From contig NZ_JADBDS010000001.1 in NCBI RefSeq assembly GCF_014873705.1, forward strand, positions 1,550,001 to 1,614,000: DNA of 64,000 bases, written 5' to 3'. Made by a program: the position numbers and the translations under genes. Numbering within the stretch: the first letter of the stretch is position 1; each line of letters opens with the position of its first letter. This DNA is from Mycobacterium sp. OAS707 (GTDB lineage: Bacteria; Actinomycetota; Actinomycetes; Mycobacteriales; Mycobacteriaceae). Positions 26,035 through 35,073 of this stretch are shown here, one piece after another. Below the pieces are notes generated by a model that saw only the letters and a program-made list of their open reading frames with translations, had not been told where the DNA came from and made no database searches.

Positions 26035-26757
26035 GTGTCCACTCCCTCGATCACGGCTCACCTACACGGCGAGACCGTCGCACGCGAGCAGATCCTCGAC
26101 TGGGAGGATCGGCGAATCAGCGCAGCGGCCCGCAAGCTCGGCGTGCGCGTGCCTGAAGGCGAAGGCGTCGCGACGCGACGCGAAGCGCTGCTGCAGGCAA
26201 AGCTTGCGCTCGGGCCCGACGGAATCAGTGCGCGCCTCAAGAACGACACCCGATTGGCAGAACACGTGGCGCGGGTGGGAGCCGGGATGAGCAAGCGACG
26301 GCGACTCTGCGTTACGGACCTCCGCATCGGCGACGGCACTGCCGAGCGATTCGTCGAGGCCTTCGAGAGTTGGAGCAATACATCTGACGAAGAAGCAATG
26401 CTGCGAGCGTGCCCGGATCACTTCGTGATCCGAACCCGAATCGATGGACGACAGGAAGTTCTGGAGACAACCGGAGGCAGTCCACTGCCGTCCCACTTTT
26501 TCATCGACTACGACGATGTTTCGTCTTTGAGGACGCAGGCGGATCCGCGATTTCCCTACCAAATCGCAGGTGTGGCCAGAGCTTCCAATGGCACGGCGAT
26601 CGGCGGTGTGCGTCACCAATTCCAAGACACCTCGGATGGATTCCACGCTCGCCTGACCGTCGAGTTCCCGCTGCCGACGCTGGACAGAATGGTGTCCGGG
26701 CACCGATGGCACCTCGCATGCGAGTTCTCCAACTGGATCGAAGCGGCGCTCGGATGA
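26035..26757 (+). CDS. Conserved-looking protein of unknown function, TetR-adjacent
   Basis: 240 residues, not recognised. The N-terminal 80 residues are charged and helical (ILDWEDRRISAAARKLG onward). The C-terminal 150 residues look like an alpha/beta cone fold of the SnoaL/NTF2 kind: FVEAFESWSNTSDEEAMLRACP followed by a strand-rich part ending WHLACEFSNWIEAALG. This fold suggestion is weak. GTG at 26035 is the only well-placed start. It is divergent from TetR behind a 7-bp inverted repeat and lies inside the segment bracketed by the 89-bp direct repeats. Confidence 0.6.
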   Translation: MSTPSITAHLHGETVAREQILDWEDRRISAAARKLGVRVPEGEGVATRREALLQAKLALGPDGISARLKNDTRLAEHVARVGAGMSKRRRLCVTDLRIGDGTAERFVEAFESWSNTSDEEAMLRACPDHFVIRTRIDGRQEVLETTGGSPLPSHFFIDYDDVSSLRTQADPRFPYQIAGVARASNGTAIGGVRHQFQDTSDGFHARLTVEFPLPTLDRMVSGHRWHLACEFSNWIEAALG

Positions 26758-26789
26758 GCGGCGCACGCTGCACCGATATTGATGCCCAG

Positions 26790-26878
26790 TCGAGGCGGCT
26801 GATCCCGTCAAGCTGTCGCCAATTCGAACTACCAACGCCGGGAACGGTTTTCAGGCCTTCTGGCGACGGACGGGGTGA
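26790..26878 (+). pseudogene. Remnant of an NlpC/P60 gene 3' end (89-bp direct repeat, copy B)
   Basis: In the matching frame it reads through about 29 codons ending in GFQAFWRRTG and TGA, parallel to the end of the intact NlpC/P60 gene at 25386. Upstream in the same frame a TGA appears within about 25 bases, so nothing more of the gene survives. It abuts the stop of the convergent lipoprotein gene. Most differences from copy A are silent or conservative. Confidence 0.8.
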
Positions 26879-27493
26879 CTACCCGAGTTCCCAACCGTCG
26901 CGCGAGATGCGGAAGTAGTGACCCGTGCTGGTGTCGGTGCAAGTCATTCCGGTGAACTCGCTGTCACAGGTGATCGATCCAAAGGATCGTGTCTGGCCGT
27001 ATGCCAGGGTCTCGTTCACCGGAGGGAACTCTTGGCCGTAGCAGGCGAAGAGGGCGTTGTTGCCCTCGCTGAGCTCGAAGCGGTCGCCCCAGTTCAGATG
27101 GCATTCCGGCTCTCGTGGCGGAGCGACCCAGGTGTGTTGAACCACCTCGCAGCGGGCAGCGATCTTGCCGCCCGGGGTGGACAGGCTGCAGTTGATGTTG
27201 CCTGACGGCGAGCGGAACGACGCCGGGCCATTCGCTGCTGCTTGCACCACGATCGTCGGTGCTGGCGCAGGCGCCGGTGCAGGGGCCGGCGCGGGTGCCG
27301 GTGCCGCCACCGTCACGGTCACGGGGGCCGGTGCAGGTGCGGGCGTCGCGGTAACCGTGACCGTCGGTGCCGCTACCGGGGTTGGGCTGTCGGATGCGGG
27401 ATGGGTCGAGCCGGCCGACGAAGAGCACCCAGCCAGGGTCAACGCGGCGAGCGCGACGAGCCAAAGCTGCGGACGGTACAGGTTCTCTCTCAT
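26879..27493 (-). CDS. Lipoprotein with Pro/Ala-Thr/Val low-complexity linker
   Basis: 204 residues. The N-terminal signal ends in the lipobox LTLAGC (Cys at about 23), so it is lipidated and anchored outside the membrane. Residues about 40-85 are low-complexity (VTVTATPAPAPAPVTVTV, then a Pro-Ala tract), a cell-wall-spanning stalk. The C-terminal domain has SPSGNINCSL, ARCEVVQH and the Cys pair around ITCDSEFTGMTC, like DUF6636-type mycobacterial secreted domains (family assignment uncertain). ATG at 27493. It follows the cyclase gene by 41 bp on the same strand and may be co-transcribed. Confidence 0.8.
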   Translation of the reverse strand: MRENLYRPQLWLVALAALTLAGCSSSAGSTHPASDSPTPVAAPTVTVTATPAPAPAPVTVTVAAPAPAPAPAPAPAPAPTIVVQAAANGPASFRSPSGNINCSLSTPGGKIAARCEVVQHTWVAPPREPECHLNWGDRFELSEGNNALFACYGQEFPPVNETLAYGQTRSFGSITCDSEFTGMTCTDTSTGHYFRISRDGWELG

Positions 27494-27534
27494 GCGAAGA
27501 AGGATCACGCGAAGGCCTTGGCGAATTCTTGGTG

Positions 27535-30500
27535 CTACGGCATCGCCCCGGCCCAAGCCACGTGCCCCTCGAAGCCGAACGATTTCGACATGGCTTGATA
27601 CCGATCGCGGAGGTCGCGGTAGGCCGCCTCGTCACCGTGGACTCGAGCGAGCAGCGCCCGCAGCCGCAGCAGCCAGACATCGCGCGGCGCCAACCCGTCC
27701 TCGGCTGGCGCGGCTTCCAACCGTTCGATCGCTGCTTCGGCTTCCGCCACATCGCCGTCGCCCCGGCGATCGACGAGGATCTCCACCAGCGCGCGGGTGG
27801 TGAGAAGGCAGTGCGGCAGCTGACCGCTACTGAATGAATCATCGACCGCAGTCCGTAGTACTGCTATCGCTTCCTCACGGTCTCCGCGCCTCGCTCTCTC
27901 ATAGGCGTTGTACATCAAGACAACTGGCAGTTCGCTCAGGTAATACCGACCCTGGCGGATCATCTCGCCGACCTGGTCAAGCAGTTCCAGTCCACGTTCG
28001 CGATCCGCCTCCGAATCCCGATGCAGAAGTACGTGGGCCATTGTTACCCGCGCCGCGCCCAGCGCCACATCATCAGCGCTTCGATCCGCTGTCTGCAGCA
28101 CATCGGTGATCTGGCGAACCGCGCCGTCATCGGCCAGGCGCAGTCCATGAGCGGTCGTCAGGCCGTATGTCCAGTAGACGATTATCGAGCGCGAGAGCGG
28201 GTCGGTGCCTTCGGCCATTGCACCGCCCTTTTCGAGATCCTCGCGCCCACCCGCCTGCCCCAACCAGAGTCGAGCGAGACCTTTTGAAGCCAGCGCCAGG
28301 GCTAAAGGTGATCCCAAGCCAATGAAGTTGCCCTTCGTCGGATCACCTTCCGCCAGGTCGATGACGCGCTGGGCCACTTGGTGCACTTGTGCCATCTCGC
28401 CCGTCACGATCTTCACCGTGAGCGATCCAGCTGACACCGCGACCGCGAGGGTCGGGTCACCGATCTCCTCGGCCATCGCCTGCGCCTCCGAAACGGTGCG
28501 CGATGCTTCACGAACCCGGGCATGAATTGTCTGCTCGCCCGCCAGCCCACCCATCGCGATTGCGAGCGAGGCTTTGTCCCCCGCAGCCAGGCACAATTCG
28601 CGCAACTCCTCGAAGCCGGCGTCGGCGGTAGTCACACCGACACGAAAGGAGTTGAGACACATCATGGTGCGGGTGGCGATGCTCAGAGCGGTGCGGTCCG
28701 GATCATTGGAAGGTAACGAGTCGGCGATCTCGCGCGCACGTCGCCAACTGACGTACGCGGCGGCGACATCGCGCAGGGCAGACCACGCGGCGGCGCGCAT
28801 GTGCCAGTCGTAGGCGGCGCGAAGGTCACCGGCGGCGTCCAAGTGCTCTGCAATCAATGCGGCGTTCTCGTCGACCGAATCTGTTCCGCCGCTTTGAATT
28901 ACAGATGCCAGGCGCCGGTGCCACTCGGATCGATCGTATTTCAATTGCGCCTCATATGCCACTGCACGGATCAGCGGATGGTGGAACGCGTATTCCGCTG
29001 TCGGATGAAAACGGACCTGATCGATCAGCTCGGCATGCAGCAGCTCGTCAACCACGGGCTCAATTCCCAGCTCAGTGAGAAGGTCAGTGCCAAAGCGCAA
29101 CCCGATCACAGCCGCGGCAGCCAGCGTTCGCTTTGCAGCGGGATCCAGCCGGTCGATGCGTGCGCCGATGGTCGCCTGCACGGTGCCAGGAACGGTCACA
29201 TCACCACCGTCCACCTGACAGATGTAACCGCCACGCTCGCCGTCGAGGACTCCACGCTGAGCGAGCTCCCGCACCATTTCCTCTGCGAAGAATGGATTGC
29301 CACGGACGCCGGAGACGACCTTTGCGGCAAGCTCGTCGACGGATGGATCGGCGCCGAGCAGCTCCCGCGTCAGTTGCGTTGTTTCCGAATCAGTAAGCGG
29401 GGCAAGGGCGATTGTCTGCGCGCCGTGCATGCGAGACAGGGCTCCCTCATACTCGGGGCGGTAAGTCATCAAGGCCAACGTCGGCGTTTGGCCGATCACG
29501 GCAAGCACATCGGCCATCATCGACTCACTGACTTCGTCGATCCAGTGGACGTCCTCGATCACGTAAACAACCGGTTCGGTACGGGCGTGATTTGCGGTAT
29601 TGATCAACGCCGTCAGCCGACGCCGTCTGGCGTCCGGATCGATCCGGGGCGCAAGCACCTCCGGATCGGCGATGCCCATTAGGTCGTCGAGCAGTAGCAA
29701 ATCCTCGGGATCGGCGTCGGGAATTCTCGCTCGGAATAGCGCCCGCGCCGTGGCATCGTCCAGCCCCGCTATCCATGCGGCGCGAAAAAGGCCGGCCATT
29801 GCATGAAACGGGATCTGGGCGGTGTGGGACTCGCAATAGTGTGAATTCACATAAACCCCGCGGCTCCTGGCGATTCCCACGACTTCACGAACTAGCCGGC
29901 TTTTCCCGATTCCCGGCGGCCCGACCACACCGACTACCGAGCCGCGGCCGCTGATCAACCGGTCCAGAAGTCCAGTCAGCGTGTGCAATTCCAGCTCGCG
30001 CCCCACCAAGGTCGACTGCGCGATACCCATCCGCTCACGATCAGAAGCGACGCCCAAAAGGCGGTGCGCGAGCACAGGTGTGTCGGCGCCTTTGATCGAT
30101 ACCATCTCCGGCTCACCGAGCACGGCTATCCGATCGACGAGTTGGGCGGTCGAATCGCTCAGCATCACGCCGCCGGGCGGCGCAATGGATTCCATCCGCT
30201 GCGCCATCCCTACCTGCTGACCGATGGCGGTGTAACCGATTGCCGCCGAACCGAAGTCACCGGCGATCACCTGGCCTGAGTTCAGGCCGATCCGCAGTTG
30301 AAGACCGACCCCGTCGCGTCGCTCGACCTCAGCGGCCAAGCCCTCGACCTCGTGCTGGATGTCCAATGCCGCGAGGCATGCCCGGAAAGCGTGATCCTCG
30401 AGCGTGAGGGGCGCGCCGAACACCGCCATGATGCCGTCGCCGGTGAACTGGTCGACGGTCGCGCCATAGCGCTGGACCACCGCCATGGCTCGACTGACCA

Positions 30501-30705
30501 GTTCGGTCATGATCTCGCGCAGCCGCTCCGCGCCGACGACGGCCGCGATGTTCATCGAGTGCACCACGTCGGCGAAGAGCACGGTGACCTGCTTGTACTC
30601 CGCACGCCTGTCGGCCCCACCCATCTGGGCGCCGCAGCCGTGGCAGAACCGCGCATTCTGCAGCGGCTCGGTGCCACACGTCGGGCACGCCGCTATGCCC
30701 TTCAT
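27535..30705 (-). CDS. Zinc-ribbon / class III nucleotide cyclase-like / AAA ATPase / TPR protein
   Basis: 1056 residues. Domains: zinc ribbon (CPTCG, CHGCG, residues 8-24); cyclase homology domain 38-215; AAA/STAND ATPase with Walker A GPPGIGKS (262-269) and Walker B VYVIEDVHW (about 370); TPR-like helices to the end; no LuxR HTH. In the cyclase domain the metal Asp46 and Asp90 and Arg170 remain, but the substrate-specifying Lys and Asp are Gln86 and Gln163, and the transition-state Asn is Gly166. Cyclase activity is therefore doubtful, as in the non-canonical Rv0386/Rv1358-type proteins. ATG at 30705 follows a GGGGGT site. Confidence 0.85.
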   Translation of the reverse strand: MKGIAACPTCGTEPLQNARFCHGCGAQMGGADRRAEYKQVTVLFADVVHSMNIAAVVGAERLREIMTELVSRAMAVVQRYGATVDQFTGDGIMAVFGAPLTLEDHAFRACLAALDIQHEVEGLAAEVERRDGVGLQLRIGLNSGQVIAGDFGSAAIGYTAIGQQVGMAQRMESIAPPGGVMLSDSTAQLVDRIAVLGEPEMVSIKGADTPVLAHRLLGVASDRERMGIAQSTLVGRELELHTLTGLLDRLISGRGSVVGVVGPPGIGKSRLVREVVGIARSRGVYVNSHYCESHTAQIPFHAMAGLFRAAWIAGLDDATARALFRARIPDADPEDLLLLDDLMGIADPEVLAPRIDPDARRRRLTALINTANHARTEPVVYVIEDVHWIDEVSESMMADVLAVIGQTPTLALMTYRPEYEGALSRMHGAQTIALAPLTDSETTQLTRELLGADPSVDELAAKVVSGVRGNPFFAEEMVRELAQRGVLDGERGGYICQVDGGDVTVPGTVQATIGARIDRLDPAAKRTLAAAAVIGLRFGTDLLTELGIEPVVDELLHAELIDQVRFHPTAEYAFHHPLIRAVAYEAQLKYDRSEWHRRLASVIQSGGTDSVDENAALIAEHLDAAGDLRAAYDWHMRAAAWSALRDVAAAYVSWRRAREIADSLPSNDPDRTALSIATRTMMCLNSFRVGVTTADAGFEELRELCLAAGDKASLAIAMGGLAGEQTIHARVREASRTVSEAQAMAEEIGDPTLAVAVSAGSLTVKIVTGEMAQVHQVAQRVIDLAEGDPTKGNFIGLGSPLALALASKGLARLWLGQAGGREDLEKGGAMAEGTDPLSRSIIVYWTYGLTTAHGLRLADDGAVRQITDVLQTADRSADDVALGAARVTMAHVLLHRDSEADRERGLELLDQVGEMIRQGRYYLSELPVVLMYNAYERARRGDREEAIAVLRTAVDDSFSSGQLPHCLLTTRALVEILVDRRGDGDVAEAEAAIERLEAAPAEDGLAPRDVWLLRLRALLARVHGDEAAYRDLRDRYQAMSKSFGFEGHVAWAGAMP

Positions 30706-30842
30706 CCGACCCCCGCTGCTGTCGACCTCAAACCCCCTCAAAGAGTAGGACGACAAACGTCCAGCCATCCTCGGTTTAAGACCTGGCGACCTCGTTGCTC
30801 GCAAGAGCGCCGCGCCGGGGGCGCATCAGGCATGCTGCTGAA

Positions 30843-31694
30843 GTGCTGCTGCTCAGTCGGATTGTCGGTCAGGACGTCCGCGGTCCGGATGAGCAGTCGC
30901 TTGGCCGCCTCGTCGACCTGACCGTCAGCCTTGCTGAGCAGAACGGTCCGACGCTCGTTGACCGGATCCTGGTGCGACGCGGCGGGGCTCGCGACTTGCT
31001 TGTTCCGTGGACCGCGATGGGGTCGTATCGGCACGGCAGCGTCACGCTTGCCCAGGATCCGGACGCGTTCATCATCCGATCGATCGCTGAAGCCCTCCAA
31101 CCCGACGAAATCCTATTGGCGCGAGACGTTTTGGATACTCAGGTCGTCGACATCGCGGGTCAGCGGCTGGCTCGTGTCGCCGACGTGGTGCTCACCCACG
31201 CCGCCGATGGCCAACTCGAAGTCGTCGGCGCCGAAGTCGGTTTCGGCGCGGTGTTGCGACGGCTGGGCTTGAGCGTAATCGCCTCCCGTACCCGCGCCGA
31301 CGCCGTCGCCTGGACCGACTTACACCTCACCTCCGAACGCGGTCACGCCGTGCAACTGGCTACGCCTCGCTCCGCCGTGCATCACCTCGACGCGCGCGGC
31401 CTAGCGGTCCTGATCAGTCGACTCGACACCGAATCGGCCACCGAAGTGCTGGCGGCCAAGGCACCGGCCGTCGCGGCCGACGTCGTCCGCGTCAGCCATC
31501 GCGTAACCGCCGAGCGTGTGCTGCGGGCGTTGCCCGACACCGCGGCCGCCGACATCGTGGCCGCCATGCCCGCCGAACATGCAGCACACTGGCGTACCCG
31601 CCTTGCGCATGCCCCGGGGCTGCGCGGACGTCGGCTGCTCCGTTCGCATGTGTGGCCGCGTCGTCGCCACAATCCGCGGGGAGCGAATACGTGA
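30843..31694 (+). CDS. PRC-barrel / MgtE N-domain-like protein
   Basis: 283 residues. Two PRC-barrel-like segments occur: SLGRLVDLTVSL to DLLVPW, and VVDIAGQRLARVADVVLT to GAEVGFG. The C-terminal part, HLDARGLAVLISRLDTESATEVLAA with ADIVAAMP, resembles the helical MgtE intracellular N-domain that senses Mg2+. GTG at 30843 is the best start. It overlaps the transporter gene by four bases (GTGA), so the pair is coupled, suggesting a cytoplasmic regulatory subunit for that transporter. Confidence 0.75.
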   Translation: MLLLSRIVGQDVRGPDEQSLGRLVDLTVSLAEQNGPTLVDRILVRRGGARDLLVPWTAMGSYRHGSVTLAQDPDAFIIRSIAEALQPDEILLARDVLDTQVVDIAGQRLARVADVVLTHAADGQLEVVGAEVGFGAVLRRLGLSVIASRTRADAVAWTDLHLTSERGHAVQLATPRSAVHHLDARGLAVLISRLDTESATEVLAAKAPAVAADVVRVSHRVTAERVLRALPDTAAADIVAAMPAEHAAHWRTRLAHAPGLRGRRLLRSHVWPRRRHNPRGANT

Positions 31695-32920
31695 GGCGCA
31701 AGGGGCTGACCGTCGGTGCGCTGCTGACGGTGGTGGGCCCTGGCCTGCTCGCCGGATTGTCCGACGACGACCCCGCCGGCATCACGACGTACTCGGTGCT
31801 CGGCGCTGACCACGGCTACCAGCTGCTCTGGGTGCTTCTGTTGTCCACGGTCGCGCTCGTGTTGTTCCACGGGCTGGCCGCCCGGATGGGCGTGGTAACC
31901 GGCCAGGGCCTGATCGGCCTTGTTCGGCAGCGTTACGGCGTCCGGCTGGGCGGTGCAGTGCTCGCCACACTCGTCGTCGCGAATGTCGGCACGACCTGCG
32001 CCGAATTCGCCGGAGTCGCAGCGGGTTTCGAGATCTTCGGCATCACTCGCTATGTGAGCGTGCCCGCCGCTGCGGCCGTCGTCTCGTTGTTGGTGCTGCG
32101 CGGCAGCTTTCACCGGGTGGAGCATCTGCTGTTGCTGTTGTCGACAGTCTTCCTCGCCTACGTCGCGTCCGGTTTTCTCGCCCATCCGGACTGGGGCGCC
32201 GCGGCCGAAGGCCTGGCTGTGCCGACCATGCCGCTGGACACCGACACGATCGCGATCGTCACCGCCACCGTCGGCACCACGCTCGCGCCGTGGGGCCTGT
32301 CGTTCATCCAGTCGTATGCCGTCGACAAGAAGCTGCGCACCGAGGACCTGGCGCTGGAGCGCGTCGACGTGGTGACCGGAGCGGTGCTCACCGGTGTGAT
32401 CGGCTTCTTCGTGGTCGTGGCCTGCGCGGCGACACTGCACCGCGACGGCCGTTCCATCACCGATGCCGCGGATGCGGCCGTGGCTCTGCAACCACTGGCC
32501 GGCGATGCAGCTTCGACGCTGTTCGCGGTGGGGCTGATCGGCGCGGCGCTGTTGGCCGCCTCGCTACTGCCGCTGTCGACGGCGTACTCGGTGTGCGAAT
32601 ACGTTGGCGTCGAGGCCGCACTCGATGACCCCTTTGACGAAGCCAAGACCTTCTACCTGAGTTTTGGTCTTGTCACTGTGCTCGCCGCCGGTGTGGTGCT
32701 GATCCCCCACGTCCCGCTGGTGACGATCCTGGTCGCGACTCAGGTGCTCAACGCGGTGCTGCTGATCCCGCTGCTGTTGGCAATGATCGGCATCGGTCGC
32801 GACGAGGACCTGATGGGCCGCTTTGCCGTCGGCAGGTCGGGCACCGCGGTATACGGTCTGACCGCTGCGACGGTGGTGCTGTGCGTAGTGGCGCTTGGAC
32901 TAACGTCCCTGGTGGCTTAG
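31691..32920 (+). CDS. NRAMP-like divalent metal transporter, probable Mg2+-type (NRMT-like) variant
   Basis: 409 residues with about 11 membrane segments. The helix-1 metal motif is SDDDPAGI instead of the classical DPGN, and helix 6 has TTLAPWG rather than Met-Pro-His. Loss of the helix-6 Met is a hallmark of NRAMP-related Mg2+ transporters, which do not select soft metals. GTG at 31691 has GGGGAG upstream and overlaps the PRC/MgtE-like gene. Together they look like a Mg2+ (or Mn2+) import pair. An alternative is a classical Mn2+/Fe2+ NRAMP with a divergent site. Confidence 0.82.
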   Translation: MRRKGLTVGALLTVVGPGLLAGLSDDDPAGITTYSVLGADHGYQLLWVLLLSTVALVLFHGLAARMGVVTGQGLIGLVRQRYGVRLGGAVLATLVVANVGTTCAEFAGVAAGFEIFGITRYVSVPAAAAVVSLLVLRGSFHRVEHLLLLLSTVFLAYVASGFLAHPDWGAAAEGLAVPTMPLDTDTIAIVTATVGTTLAPWGLSFIQSYAVDKKLRTEDLALERVDVVTGAVLTGVIGFFVVVACAATLHRDGRSITDAADAAVALQPLAGDAASTLFAVGLIGAALLAASLLPLSTAYSVCEYVGVEAALDDPFDEAKTFYLSFGLVTVLAAGVVLIPHVPLVTILVATQVLNAVLLIPLLLAMIGIGRDEDLMGRFAVGRSGTAVYGLTAATVVLCVVALGLTSLVA

Positions 32921-32950
32921 CGGCCAGCTGTCGTCGTTAGGCTGTGCGCC

Positions 32951-34237
32951 ATGGCTGCTGACATCGTGCCGATTCGGCTCGCGCTGACCAAGGGCGACCT
33001 GTACACACTGTGGGCTCCACGCTGGCGCGATGAGGGCGACGAGTGGGAGGCGCTCCTCGGTAAAGACGAGGATCTGTATGCCTTCGAGTCGGTCGCCGAC
33101 CTGGTGGCGTTTGTCAGGACCAACACCGACAACGACCTGGTCGACCATCCGTCCTGGGAGAAGTTGACCCAGGCGAACGCGCACAGCTTCGACCCGCCGG
33201 AGGATCGCCAGTACGACCTGGTCAGCCTCCAGGAGTTGGTCGCCGAGAAGCCCAGCGAGGAGACGGTCAAGGAGCTTCATCGCACGCTGGCGATCGTGTC
33301 GTCGATCGGGTCGGTTTGTGAGATGCCCGCGGTCACCAAGTTCTTCAACGGCAACCCCGTACTCGGCACGGTCGGCGGCGGCATCGAGGCCTTCGCGGGG
33401 CGGCCCGGCCGCAAGCGCTGGGCCGAGATCGAGGCCGTAATCGGCCGCGGCTGGGACAACGCGATCGACGCGATCGACGAGATCGTCACGATCCCCGACG
33501 TCGACAAGGCCGCATCGGAGAAGGCCGCGGCGGAACTGGCCGAGCCGGCACCCGAACCCGAGGAGATCGAGGTCGAAGAGACCACCGACTCCGAGGACAC
33601 AACCGCCGACGAGGCCGACGAGACCGAGGCCGACGTCGAGGAGACCGACGACCTCGCCGACCAGGCCCAAGGCCTGGTGCTCGGCAGCGACGACGACTTC
33701 TGGATCAAGGTCGGCATCGACCCCGTGCGGGTGATGACCAGCGCGGGCACCTACTACACCCTGCGGTGCTATCTCGATGACGCGCCGATCTTCTTGGGCC
33801 GCAACGGACGCGTCAGCGTCTTCACTTCCGGCGGTGCTCTGGCGCGCTACCTCGCCGACGAGCACGATCATGACTTGTCTGATCTGGCGACCTACGACGA
33901 CATCCGCACCGCCGCCACCGACGGCTCGCTGCGGGTCAACGTCAGCGACGAAAACGTCTACGTGCTCACGGGCATTGCCGACGACCTCGCCGACGGGCCC
34001 GACGCCATCGACCGGGACCAGCTGGAGCTTGCCGTCGAATTCCTCAGGGACGTAGGCGATTACTCCGAGGACACCACAGTCGACGAGACACTGGATGTCG
34101 ACCAGCCGCTGGGGCGGGTGGTCGCGCATGTGCTGGACCCGGACACCGTGAAGCGCCCGACCCCGCCGTACGCCAAGGCCGTCGAGCAGTGGGAGGCGCT
34201 GGAGGCGTTCGTCGAGTCGCGGCTGCGCCAGGAGTAG
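32951..34237 (+). CDS. Conserved mycobacterial protein, Rv3311 homologue
   Basis: 428 residues, function unknown. Two globular parts (1-165 and 235-428) each begin with a related strand pattern (YTLWAPRWRDEGDEWEALLG; YYTLRCYLDDAPIFLGRNG), which suggests an internal duplication. They are separated by a very acidic linker (about 185-232, rich in Glu, Asp and Thr). No membrane segment. In H37Rv the order recalled is upp, sapM, Rv3311; here sapM is absent and nine kilobases of other genes lie between. Confidence 0.85.
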   Translation: MAADIVPIRLALTKGDLYTLWAPRWRDEGDEWEALLGKDEDLYAFESVADLVAFVRTNTDNDLVDHPSWEKLTQANAHSFDPPEDRQYDLVSLQELVAEKPSEETVKELHRTLAIVSSIGSVCEMPAVTKFFNGNPVLGTVGGGIEAFAGRPGRKRWAEIEAVIGRGWDNAIDAIDEIVTIPDVDKAASEKAAAELAEPAPEPEEIEVEETTDSEDTTADEADETEADVEETDDLADQAQGLVLGSDDDFWIKVGIDPVRVMTSAGTYYTLRCYLDDAPIFLGRNGRVSVFTSGGALARYLADEHDHDLSDLATYDDIRTAATDGSLRVNVSDENVYVLTGIADDLADGPDAIDRDQLELAVEFLRDVGDYSEDTTVDETLDVDQPLGRVVAHVLDPDTVKRPTPPYAKAVEQWEALEAFVESRLRQE

Positions 34238-34241
34238 CGCG

Positions 34242-35072
34242 CTACCGGTTTTCGAGTTGCGTCAGGGCTCGCCGCACGCCGCTGTCGCTTGCCAGTCTTG
34301 CGTCGACGATCGGTCCAGCCACGCCGCGAAGCGCCGCGACCGGTCGCCAGCGGCCAGGGACGGTGATGGAGGTTCGCCTGCGCTCGAGACCGTCGGCGAT
34401 CGCCGCGGCCGCCGTCTGCGGCTGAATGCGCTTGAGGACGAACTTCGGCATCGCTGCGAGCAGCGCCGTCAGATGCGGGTCTGCGTCCAGGCCCTGGCGG
34501 ATCATGTCGGTCTCGATGAGGGAGAAGTACGCCGTCATGGCCGACGCACCGTGGCGTGCCAGCTCGACGCCGAGGCCACGGCCCAGTTGCTCGACCGCCG
34601 CCTTGCTCATCGCGTACGGGATGGCGCCCGCCCCGTTGATGTAGGCGAACACCGAACTCACCAAGACGATCTGCCCGCGGCTGTCGATCACCGGATCCAG
34701 CGTGGCCGATACCGTGTTGACGACACCGTCCACGTTGACGGACATGACGCCGCACACCTGGCCGGGCGTGAGTGTGCGCATCGTGCCACCACGACCGAGC
34801 ACGCCCGCATTGGCGATCACGACATCGATGCGGCCGTAATGCTCGAGAGTCTGGCGCGTCGCGCGTTGGACCGAATCGAGTTGCGTGACATCGCATTGCA
34901 GCGCTCGACCGTGGCTCGGCAGCGACTTGGCAACAGACTGCGCCGCGGTGAGGTCGATGTCCGCGATCACCACCTGTGCGCCGCGCTGAGCCAGTGCCGC
35001 GGCGGTGGCCGCACCAAGCCCGCGACCGGCTCCCGTGATCAGCACGACCTTGTCGGAGAGTGAATATCGCAT
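34242..35072 (-). CDS. Short-chain dehydrogenase/reductase
   Basis: 276-residue classical SDR with an extended C-terminus. TGAGRGLG, ANAGV, a Ser in VLVSSVF and YAMSK (catalytic Tyr/Lys) are present. The ATG at 35072 begins one base after the upstream OYE stop. Last gene of the five-gene operon 39657 to 34242, so it probably oxidises or reduces an intermediate made by the preceding enzymes. Paralogous in style to the SDR at 40388-41323. Confidence 0.87.
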   Translation of the reverse strand: MRYSLSDKVVLITGAGRGLGAATAAALAQRGAQVVIADIDLTAAQSVAKSLPSHGRALQCDVTQLDSVQRATRQTLEHYGRIDVVIANAGVLGRGGTMRTLTPGQVCGVMSVNVDGVVNTVSATLDPVIDSRGQIVLVSSVFAYINGAGAIPYAMSKAAVEQLGRGLGVELARHGASAMTAYFSLIETDMIRQGLDADPHLTALLAAMPKFVLKRIQPQTAAAAIADGLERRRTSITVPGRWRPVAALRGVAGPIVDARLASDSGVRRALTQLENR

Positions 35073-35073
35073 G

